Assembly (NCBI GenBank): GCA_018064695.1
Contig: JAGHUU010000231.1
Location: 1 to 19,434 of the forward strand
Source of the DNA: Candidatus Blautia equi
GTDB lineage: Bacteria; Bacillota; Clostridia; Lachnospirales; Lachnospiraceae
Length of the DNA: 19,434 nucleotides
Direction of reading: 5' to 3'
The notes below the pieces were generated by a model. That model worked only from the letters and a program-made list of their open reading frames with translations, searched no databases and was not told where the DNA came from. Within the stretch, counting starts at the first letter, position 1. Every line of letters starts with the position of its first letter. Both the position numbers and the translations under genes were made by a program. Shown one piece after another: positions 1 through 5,944 of the stretch.

Positions 1-464
1 TTAAAAGCGATCTTAAGCGGGACGTTTTTAAAGACTCTGGCATTTGGAGTGATGACCTCGCCGATCACACCGTTTCCGCGGGTGACTGCCTTTACAAGCT
101 CACCGTTTTCATAGGTGAGAACGATGGTAAGACCATCCATCTTCCAGGAAAGCAGTGTGGGATGGCTTCCCACAAAGGCTCTTAAGGTCTCCCTGTCTTT
201 TGTCTTATCCAGAGAAAGCATTGGGCTTTCGTGGGCTTCTTTTGGCAGGGAATCCAGCGCTTCATACCCTACGCTTACCGTTGGAGATCCGGCCAGCACG
301 GTTCCGCTCTCGGTCTCCAGCTGAACCAGACGGTCGTACAGAGCGTCGTACTCGTAATTGCTCATAATCTCCCGGTCCTCCTGGTAGTACGCCTTTGACG
401 CTTCCCGAAGCTTCGCTGACAATTCTTTCATTTCTTCTATGATGTTCCTGTTTGTATTCTCCAT
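1..464 (-). CDS. ligA: NAD-dependent DNA ligase LigA, N-terminal part (runs off window)
   Basis: NAD+-dependent DNA ligase seals nicks in duplex DNA during replication and repair. Reading the minus strand from ATG at 464-462 gives about 154 codons with no stop, so the gene leaves the window at position 1. The fragment starts MENTNRNIIEEMKEL and carries the helical NAD-binding Ia domain (roughly residues 1-75, including YEYDALYDRL), then the nucleotidyltransferase motif KMDG at residues 108-111, whose Lys108 is the adenylated lysine. RGNG and NARVFKNVPL follow, as in ligases of Clostridia. The full protein is usually about 650-670 aa, so about three quarters is missing. The start is supported by GGAGG ending 5 nt upstream. 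The upstream rluF-like ORF overlaps it by 203 bp in another frame. Both are probably co-transcribed from the promoter near 1250. Confidence 0.9.
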   Translation of the reverse strand, partial: MENTNRNIIEEMKELSAKLREASKAYYQEDREIMSNYEYDALYDRLVQLETESGTVLAGSPTVSVGYEALDSLPKEAHESPMLSLDKTKDRETLRAFVGSHPTLLSWKMDGLTIVLTYENGELVKAVTRGNGVIGEVITPNARVFKNVPLKIAF

Positions 465-1233
465 GCTTTCCTCCAGCCGGCAGTACCGTTTCCGAGGAGG
501 ATCCGGCTATGCCCTTCATCAGTTCATTCCATTCGTCTTCTGTGATCTCCCGGTATGCGCCGGGTCTGATCCCATCTAAGGTAAGGTGCATGATGCGCAC
601 TCTTTTTAATTCCGTTACTTTATATCCCAGGTATTCGCACATTCTGCGGATCTGCCTGTTGAGGCCCTGGGTCAGGATGATGCGGAAGCTGTGGTCACCT
701 GTCTTTTCTACTGTACATGGTCTGGTGACGGTATCCAGGACAGGCACACCGCTGCTCATCTTTTTTATAAATGCATCAGTCACAAGGCGGTCCACCTTCA
801 CAAGATATTCCTTCTCATGATAATTGCCTGCGCGCATGATCTTATTCAGCAGATCTCCCTGGTTGGTGAGAAGCAAAAGCCCCTCTGACTCCTTATCCAG
901 GCGTCCGATTGGGTAGATGCGGATGGGATAATTCAGATAATCCGTTACCGTAGTCTCGTTTCTCTGCTGCTTTGTGCTGCAGACGATCCCCCGCGGTTTA
1001 TGAAACAGAAGCAGGACTTTTTTCTCTTCTTTCTGTACCGGTTTTCCATCCACCAGTACTAAAGAACCATCAGAAATGCGGTCTCCCATCTCCGCGATCC
1101 TGCCGTCTATACGTACTCTTCCTTCTCCTATCAGCCTGTCTGCCTCTCTTCGGGAACACACGCCGGCATCACTTAAATATTTATTTATTCTTATACTTTC
1201 AGGGCTTCCGCCCTCTGTTTTTCTCTCGCTCAT
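262..1233 (-). CDS. rluF: RluF-type 23S rRNA pseudouridine synthase, C-terminally extended
   Basis: Isomerises a uridine in 23S rRNA to pseudouridine; E. coli RluF acts on U2604. Residues 14-60 form an S4 RNA-binding domain (INKYLSDAGVCSRREADRLI). The catalytic Asp is D113 in GRLDKESEGL. The blocks GLNRQIRRMCEYLGY (190-204) and RAGNYHEKEYLV are close to RluF rather than to RluB or RluE. Recognisable homology ends near residue 240 (DEWNELMK). The remaining roughly 80 residues are low-complexity and Arg/Gly-rich, and from codon 258 on they are read out of frame over the ligA start. A TAG lies one frame over at 507-509, just after codon 242, so a one-base change would restore a normal-length protein of about 242 aa. 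The extension is probably a lost stop or a base-call error. The ATG at 1233 is 6 nt from a perfect -10 box, with no usable Shine-Dalgarno site. Confidence 0.85.
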   Translation of the reverse strand: MSERKTEGGSPESIRINKYLSDAGVCSRREADRLIGEGRVRIDGRIAEMGDRISDGSLVLVDGKPVQKEEKKVLLLFHKPRGIVCSTKQQRNETTVTDYLNYPIRIYPIGRLDKESEGLLLLTNQGDLLNKIMRAGNYHEKEYLVKVDRLVTDAFIKKMSSGVPVLDTVTRPCTVEKTGDHSFRIILTQGLNRQIRRMCEYLGYKVTELKRVRIMHLTLDGIRPGAYREITEDEWNELMKGIAGSSSETVLPAGGKHGEYKQEHHRRNERIVSEASGSVKGVLPGGPGDYEQLRVRRSVRPSGSAGDRERNRAGRISNGKRRV

Positions 1234-1239
1234 TGCTCC

Positions 1240-1268
1240 ATTATATCTATTTTTCAGCCCCTTCGCAA
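1240..1268 (-). promoter_or_regulatory. Promoter of rluF-ligA, predicted leaderless start
   Basis: On the minus strand TTGCGA (1268-1263) is followed after exactly 17 bp by a perfect TATAAT (1245-1240). Only GGAGCA separates TATAAT from the ATG at 1233, so transcription 7 nt below the -10 box would begin on the A of the start codon. Confidence 0.6.
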
Positions 1269-1321
1269 CCGCTGTTTGGCATTTTAGAAATCCCTCTAAC
1301 TGGTCAGAAATAGGATTTTCC

Positions 1322-1350
1322 TTGTAATTTTCGCTCCTTTATTGTATTAT
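1322..1350 (+). promoter_or_regulatory. Sigma-A type promoter of the deacetylase gene
   Basis: TTGTAA at 1322-1327, a 17-bp spacer, and TATTAT at 1345-1350. The predicted start near 1357 leaves a leader of about 60 nt that ends with the strong ribosome binding site AAAGGAGG at 1403-1410. It diverges from the rluF promoter. Confidence 0.55.
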
Positions 1351-1417
1351 GAACCACATAGGGAATTTCAGGAATAACGTAATTCCCTCATTTTAACTGA
1401 ATAAAGGAGGAATCACC

Positions 1418-2905
1418 ATGCCAGGTCGCAAGGCAAAGACCAACCGTCTTCTGCTGCTCCTCACCTTAGTTCTGGCCCTCTTAAGCGGCGGACTTTTCAC
1501 ACAGTCCTCTGCCCTTCCATCCGCCATCACAGAGCGGACCGAGCCGGACATGATCGTAGCAGATGACATCAACGTCAACCTTCCATTAGCGACCGGAGAA
1601 AAACAATTAGAAACTGATTCCACCCCTGCGGCAGAAGAAGAGATCACCGAAACCGAAGAACCGGTATCCGAACCTGATCCGGAGCCAACAGCAACACCTA
1701 CTCCGGAGCCTACCGCTACCTTCACCCCAACACCAAGCCCGGAGCCTACCGCTGTTCCTATTATTCCGGAGATCGTATCCGTATACGAGACCTCCCCGGA
1801 GGCAGAACAGGGTGTATGGAAAGCCAGCGGCACCCACTGGGTATTTATGGTAGACGGAAACATGTATACCGGATGGCTCACCGACATTGATGGCAAACGC
1901 TACTATCTTGGAGCGGACGGTTTCATGCAGACCGGCTGGATCGAGGATGGCGGAAACCGCTACTACCTGGATCAGGACGGCATTATGCAGATCGGAGAAG
2001 TAAATATTGACGGTACGTTATATAACTTTGGCGATGACGGCATCTTAAACCGCATTGCAGACGGTCCTACCATCACACCTGTTCCTTCCAAAGAACCGGT
2101 AGTGGAAAAAGTACCGGAGCCTACTGCCACCGCTGCCCCAACACCTGAACCGGAAGAGCCAAAAGCAGATGCTGATAAAGATCAGAACAAAAAAGAGGAT
2201 GTCAAAGAGCCGGAAGCTCCTGCTGACAAAGCAGAGCCTGCCGATAAAGACACTCCTGCTGAGGAAAAACCTGCTGAAGAAAAAACTGAGGCTGAGAAGC
2301 CTGCAGAAGAAAAATGCATCGCCCTCACCTTTGAGGACGGACCTTCAGAGTTTACCAGGCCGATCCTGGATGCACTTGCAGAAAACGGCGCAAGAGCAAC
2401 CTTCTTCCTTCAGGGTTCCCATCTGGATGATGATCCATCTGTAGCTTCCCTCATTGCGGAAGCCGGACATGAGCTGGGAAATCACGGATATACCCACTTT
2501 AACTTTGCAGAGCTCAATCTCACAGACAGCTCCGCTGAGGTAGACGGTGTAGACGAAGTGCTGGGACTGGTAGATCTTGGAACCTCACTTCTTCGTCCGC
2601 CATACGACAGTATGAATGCCGAGCTTGCCGGTATCACCAGAAAGGCTATCATCCTCTGGTCCATCGACAGCCAGGATACCTCACTAACAGGCGCTCAGGA
2701 AATTGCCGATCAGGTAATTGCATCCGCAGCTGACGGCGGCATTATCCTGATGCATGACAGCTCCTCCCTCACAGCGGAGGCTGTAAAGCTTCTGGTTCCT
2801 GCACTGCAGAAGGAGGGTTACACATTCATGACCGTCACCGAGCTTGCCGCTCACCAGGGAATCACATTAAACTCCGGCGTTACCTATTCATCATTTACAA
2901 AATAA
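1418..2905 (+). CDS. Secreted polysaccharide deacetylase (NodB domain) with cell-wall-binding repeats
   Basis: Probably removes N-acetyl groups from a cell-wall or surface polysaccharide outside the membrane. Order of parts in 495 aa: basic N-terminus and hydrophobic signal or anchor (residues 8-28); acidic region; Thr/Pro/Glu linker (85-115); choline-binding-like repeats (133-210, with GWLTDIDGKRYYL and GWIEDGGNRYYL); a Lys/Glu/Pro/Ala spacer (220-299); NodB domain (300-480). NodB motifs: TFEDGP (304-309), HGYTH (356-360, both His metal ligands kept), RPPY (393-396), WSIDSQD (414-420), LMHDS (444-448). Canonical motif 1 is TFDDGP, so the usual catalytic-base Asp is Glu here, and motif 2 has Gly where Ser/Thr is normal. 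AAAGGAGG at 1403-1410 fixes the start. It is a single-gene unit between its own promoter and a terminator. The target polymer is unknown. Confidence 0.85.
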   Translation: MPGRKAKTNRLLLLLTLVLALLSGGLFTQSSALPSAITERTEPDMIVADDINVNLPLATGEKQLETDSTPAAEEEITETEEPVSEPDPEPTATPTPEPTATFTPTPSPEPTAVPIIPEIVSVYETSPEAEQGVWKASGTHWVFMVDGNMYTGWLTDIDGKRYYLGADGFMQTGWIEDGGNRYYLDQDGIMQIGEVNIDGTLYNFGDDGILNRIADGPTITPVPSKEPVVEKVPEPTATAAPTPEPEEPKADADKDQNKKEDVKEPEAPADKAEPADKDTPAEEKPAEEKTEAEKPAEEKCIALTFEDGPSEFTRPILDALAENGARATFFLQGSHLDDDPSVASLIAEAGHELGNHGYTHFNFAELNLTDSSAEVDGVDEVLGLVDLGTSLLRPPYDSMNAELAGITRKAIILWSIDSQDTSLTGAQEIADQVIASAADGGIILMHDSSSLTAEAVKLLVPALQKEGYTFMTVTELAAHQGITLNSGVTYSSFTK

Positions 2906-2911
2906 GCACTA

Positions 2912-2941
2912 AAAAAGGAGATGCATTTGCATCTCCTTTTT
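2912..2941. terminator. Bidirectional intrinsic terminator
   Basis: Near-perfect 14-bp hairpin, arms 2912-2925 and 2928-2941, with A-tract and T-tract flanks. It lies between the convergent deacetylase gene and the SH3-domain gene and can serve both. Confidence 0.85.
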
Positions 2942-2952
2942 ATTATCTGTTT

Positions 2953-3867
2953 TTATTCTTCGTCAAGAAGCTCTCCGTAGATATATCCGGTAGTTCCCTG
3001 ATAATCGATTCGGATCCAGCCCTCGTCTTCACCTTTCTTTTCCACTCTGGTGCCGCGGCTGACGCCTCCGATAACCTCTCCGTGCGGAGCGTCTCGAACA
3101 TAGCAGTCATCGTTTGCAACCAGTGTAGGTCCTGCCTGAACCTGTGGCTCAAACTGGCCGTCACCGCTCTGTCCCTGACCGTTCAGGTAATCGTTCAGCT
3201 CAGGATTTTCCTGAAGCGTTTTGTTATGATCGGTATTCACGCGCTCGTAGAGGGAAACCACATCGTCATCTTTGGCGATCTTGGTGGTATATGCGGAAAT
3301 AATGGTATCGCTGTCTGCTTTGCTGTTGATGATGAGATTTCCGTCATCGCCGGTCTCCACATAGAACTGGCTGAGACCCGGTACGCCAGGCTCAAATCCA
3401 GGGCAATAGTATACATACTCAGCAAATACTGCATATGCATCATCCTGAAGACCCGGTTTGGTGTATACATCCTTCACACGGTAGTTGTCGATGAAGGTGT
3501 TCTGGATTCTGTTTTCATCCTCTGCGGCAAAGTCCTCCACAAGAGTCTGCAGCGCATTTAAGTCCTTTGCGGACAGTGCTGCGTAGTAGTCCTCAATCAG
3601 TTTGCGGACATCCTCCGGAGCTTCCTCCAGCTTGTTGCTCTGCTCCTTCACTTCTTTTTTCTCAGCTTTGACTTCCTGGGTTTCCTCATCCCCTGGGGTC
3701 TCCTGAACTGTTTCCTGCTGTTTTTTGGTTTCCTTTGGTGTGTCTGTCTTTCCCTTCGTACAGGCACGAACCCCGAAAACGATCAGCAGCAACAGGAGCA
3801 GGATGGCTCCGCCTAACTCAAAGTAGCGAAGATTATCCGACAGCCATTCTCTAAAGTCGTCTAACAT
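2953..3867 (-). CDS. Membrane-anchored SH3b-domain protein, function unknown
   Basis: I place the start at ATG 3867-3865 (304 aa, MLDDFREWLS). AAGGAGG sits 9 nt upstream of it, and an ATG further up at 3939 lies inside the tRNA gene. Layout: short cytoplasmic N-terminus, one membrane helix (about 17-35, ILLLLLLIVFGV), a Lys/Glu/Gln-rich stalk (38-83), a domain of about 120 residues resembling NTF2-like folds (85-205), a Gly/Gln linker, and a C-terminal bacterial SH3 domain (246-304, CYVRDAP...GWIRIDYQGTTGYIYGELL). SH3b domains often bind peptidoglycan, so an extracytoplasmic wall role is likely but not shown. Only 43 nt separate it from tRNA-Arg upstream on the same strand, without a clear promoter between, so read-through from the tRNA promoter is likely. 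No catalytic motif was seen. Confidence 0.8.
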   Translation of the reverse strand: MLDDFREWLSDNLRYFELGGAILLLLLLIVFGVRACTKGKTDTPKETKKQQETVQETPGDEETQEVKAEKKEVKEQSNKLEEAPEDVRKLIEDYYAALSAKDLNALQTLVEDFAAEDENRIQNTFIDNYRVKDVYTKPGLQDDAYAVFAEYVYYCPGFEPGVPGLSQFYVETGDDGNLIINSKADSDTIISAYTTKIAKDDDVVSLYERVNTDHNKTLQENPELNDYLNGQGQSGDGQFEPQVQAGPTLVANDDCYVRDAPHGEVIGGVSRGTRVEKKGEDEGWIRIDYQGTTGYIYGELLDEE

Positions 3868-3910
3868 CAGTAGCATCCTCCTTATGAAATTATTTAATTT
3901 TTCCCCTAAA

Positions 3911-3982
3911 CACACCTGAAGGGAATCGAACCCCCGCACATGGTACCGGAAACCACTGCTCTATCCACTGAGCTACAGGTGC
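3911..3982 (-). tRNA. tRNA-Arg (anticodon CCG)
   Basis: On the minus strand a full cloverleaf can be drawn. The acceptor is GCACCTG with CAGGTGT. The D stem is GCTC/GAGC with loop AGTGGATA. The anticodon stem is GTGGT/ACCAT around TTCCGGT, giving CCG, which reads CGG arginine codons. The T loop is TTCGAAT, with a T stem containing two G-U pairs. The discriminator is G. The 3' CCA is not encoded, as TTT follows, so it must be added by a nucleotidyltransferase. Confidence 0.92.
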
Positions 3983-3989
3983 ATGCTCT

Positions 3990-3995
3990 AGTATA
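3990..3995 (-). promoter_or_regulatory. -10 box of the tRNA-Arg promoter
   Basis: TATACT on the minus strand ends 7 nt before the first base of the tRNA, the expected spacing. The -35 region is A/T-rich and has no clear consensus, so only the -10 element is claimed. The SH3-domain gene downstream is probably also served by it. Confidence 0.45.
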
Positions 3996-4026
3996 ACTTA
4001 GCATATTTTCACGAAAATGTAAAGAA

Positions 4027-4060
4027 AAAAGGCACCGTAACTGCTGTTACGGTGCCTTTT
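4027..4060 (-). terminator. Intrinsic terminator of the DUF362 / membrane-protein operon
   Basis: Stem GGCACCGTAAC (4031-4041) and its complement (4046-4056) with loop TGCT, extended by four A-T pairs. On the minus strand it is followed by a run of T. It lies just after the last ORF of the minus-strand operon and before the tRNA promoter. Confidence 0.85.
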
Positions 4061-4078
4061 GTGTTACAGTTCACACGG

Positions 4079-4103
4079 CACCTAATCACTTGCTGATTAG
4101 GTG
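4079..4103. repeat. Perfect 10-bp inverted repeat in the operon 3' UTR
   Basis: CACCTAATCA (4079-4088) and TGATTAGGTG (4094-4103) around a 5-nt loop. It lies between the stop codon at 4119 and the T-tailed terminator and has no T-run itself. It could protect the mRNA 3' end or aid termination. Confidence 0.6.
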
Positions 4104-4118
4104 ACCGGAGAAAGTGAT

Positions 4119-4901
4119 TCAGCCTTCCTCAGTTAAATGATAGATGCAATAGATTCCCACTGCACCGATCTTTGCATAGCCGTTGGCCTGGATATACTCA
4201 TCCTGCATCTTCACATCAATAACAGGAACAACCAGATAATTGCAGCGGCCCTCTTTAGCAAACTGTATCACCAGCTCACCATCCCACCGGCCGGCCGGAT
4301 CGGTAAGCATATAGTACATCCATCTGTCATGTTTGGTTCCGTAGCCCTCCGCGCGGCGTCCGTATCTCATAAAGAAGGACGGCTCCCGCACACGGATATA
4401 GTCTGCCACGGCTTCATCCGCAGCAAGGATCACGCGCTCATCGCCTGCATCCTCCTTAATGATCCTGGCAATCTCCAGAATCTCCGGCTGGATCTTATAT
4501 GGATGGGACATTTTCTGAAATGTGTCGGCATTCCAGACACATCTTCCGGAAACAGCAAAGATGCCAAGGCACAGAACCACGGCAAACAGCCTGAGCGGTG
4601 CAGAAGATATTTTTCCACAGATGGTTGTGCCCGCATAGGCGATCAGCGGCAGTACCGGGATCGCCCATAACATTCTCCAGTAGGTCGCCTTATCCAGGAA
4701 TTTCTGGATCAATGCTGCAGTTGGCGGAAACCAGTAAAAGAAAAGGCCCAGAGCCAGATACCCCAGAAGGATACGGCTCTCTTTATGTTTTTTCACTCTG
4801 AACAAAAGGAACACCGCTGCAGCCAGCAGGAGGTACTGATAAAAGCCATCTTCGAAGACTTCCCCCCATTTTGTCAGATTCAGTAATAATACTTCTTGCA
4901 T
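4119..4901 (-). CDS. Membrane protein with C-terminal soluble domain (second part of a split ORF)
   Basis: 260 aa. Two or three hydrophobic segments in the first half (about 21-37, 44-60 and 77-92) are followed by another (104-118), then a soluble, probably extracytoplasmic domain of about 130 residues ending YCIYHLTEEG. The motif KATYWRMLWAIPVLPL resembles later membrane segments of large GT-C-like or DUF6077-like proteins. The ORF is in the same frame as the gene just upstream: TAA at 4916-4914, four sense codons (T E N A), then this ATG at 4901. The stretch CGGAGAACGCT before ATG offers a usable ribosome binding site, so re-initiation after the TAA is possible. It is either a genuine coupled second gene or the 3' half of one protein of about 606 residues broken by a nonsense change. 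No function is assigned. Confidence 0.65.
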   Translation of the reverse strand: MQEVLLLNLTKWGEVFEDGFYQYLLLAAAVFLLFRVKKHKESRILLGYLALGLFFYWFPPTAALIQKFLDKATYWRMLWAIPVLPLIAYAGTTICGKISSAPLRLFAVVLCLGIFAVSGRCVWNADTFQKMSHPYKIQPEILEIARIIKEDAGDERVILAADEAVADYIRVREPSFFMRYGRRAEGYGTKHDRWMYYMLTDPAGRWDGELVIQFAKEGRCNYLVVPVIDVKMQDEYIQANGYAKIGAVGIYCIYHLTEEG

Positions 4902-4913
4902 AGCGTTCTCCGT

Positions 4914-5942
4914 TTATAAAAAGATGTATAGAAGTCCGATGGTAATTGCAGGCAGCAAAGTAGCTGCAAGCAGAATCACATCCTTCACTTTTCTGTTCCG
5001 GACAAAATTCACCACCATCATAGTTCCTGTGACAAAAGCTGAAAGTACCACTCCCATAGAGGAGAGATAACAGCAGGCGATGTTTGTGAGAAACAGGATC
5101 AGGAATCCAAATCGTCTCTCCTCCTCCGCCTTCATAAACTCCAGAAGCATATAGAAAAGAAGCGGAAGGAAGGCTGCTGCCAGAAAGGCCTTGCCCTGCC
5201 AGATCCTCACCATCTGGAACTCTGCTGCGTTTTTGATGGAATAGCCGGAGAACACGGTCATCACCGCGATCATCAGCATGTAGATGCCTCTCTGTTCCTT
5301 CTTCTCCGGAAACCAGCGGCACGCCAGAAGGTACTGGACCATATACGCGATACAGGTAAAGATCAGGTTGATGGCCAGATGCGCTGTCATGGCAGGATGC
5401 AGGTCAAGTGCAAGTTTACTGATGATTCCGGCAAACAGCGGATACTGGGAAAACAGATATCGTTTCGGGAATTCTTTAAACAGAAAGCCTGTATATGGGT
5501 TGATCCGGAAGATCAGATCAGAATAGACCGATGCTGTGGAGGCTCCCACATAAAAGCTGTCGTCTGCATCGTAATGCGCATAAAGGAACAGAACCACCAG
5601 ATGGGCTGCAACCACCAGTACTGCCAGGATCAGATAAAGAGAAGGAAACTCCTTTGCAACAGGTTTCCATTTTCTTCTGCCTGTAAGGAGCAGAACTGCG
5701 CCAAGAACCGCCATAAACAGGAAAAATGCGCCAAGGCTGTAGGCCAGCACATGGAACTTTGCGTTCAGGCAGAAAAGCAAAAGTGTCAGCACCTCCGAGG
5801 AGGCGAACATGATCACATATCCAAGAAAGAAGCTCTCCAGTACAGAGTAGCTGTGTTTCTTTTTCATCAGCGGCACACCGATAAATGCCGGAAGGAACAT
5901 AAGCCAGAAGGCTGCGATCCCGCATCGAATAAAATCACCCAT
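4914..5942 (-). CDS. Polytopic membrane protein, DUF6077-like (first part of a split ORF)
   Basis: 342 aa with about nine to ten hydrophobic segments, covering nearly the whole length (for example 5-25, 37-58, 67-88, 102-124, 186-205, 218-235, 252-270, 277-296, 300-314 and 322-342). After the fourth segment comes an acidic YDADDSFYV motif (about 127-135), placed like the catalytic acidic loop of polyprenyl-phosphate-dependent GT-C glycosyltransferases. The overall look matches DUF6077-type proteins of Clostridia, though I could not check this by search. It ends in the middle of a hydrophobic stretch (GLLYIFL) at a TAA, and the next ORF continues in the same frame. Its ATG lies 2 nt after the stop of the DUF362 gene (TAATCATG), so the two are translationally coupled. 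A role in cell-envelope glycan or lipid-linked sugar transfer is inference only. Confidence 0.7.
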   Translation of the reverse strand: MGDFIRCGIAAFWLMFLPAFIGVPLMKKKHSYSVLESFFLGYVIMFASSEVLTLLLFCLNAKFHVLAYSLGAFFLFMAVLGAVLLLTGRRKWKPVAKEFPSLYLILAVLVVAAHLVVLFLYAHYDADDSFYVGASTASVYSDLIFRINPYTGFLFKEFPKRYLFSQYPLFAGIISKLALDLHPAMTAHLAINLIFTCIAYMVQYLLACRWFPEKKEQRGIYMLMIAVMTVFSGYSIKNAAEFQMVRIWQGKAFLAAAFLPLLFYMLLEFMKAEEERRFGFLILFLTNIACCYLSSMGVVLSAFVTGTMMVVNFVRNRKVKDVILLAATLLPAITIGLLYIFL

Positions 5943-5944
5943 GA

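Noticed and set aside
3868..3939. 24-residue N-terminal extension of the SH3-domain protein
   Set aside because: It would start inside the tRNA-Arg gene. The ATG at 3867 has AAGGAGG at good spacing.
3911..3982. tRNA-Arg as an integration site for a mobile element
   Set aside because: No integrase, direct repeat of the tRNA 3' end or other mobile-element gene occurs in the window.
4783..5322. Minus-strand 179-aa frame overlapping both membrane-protein ORFs, suggesting a frameshift instead of a stop
   Set aside because: Its residues are not membrane-like and do not continue either protein. The two real ORFs share one frame and are separated by a plain TAA.
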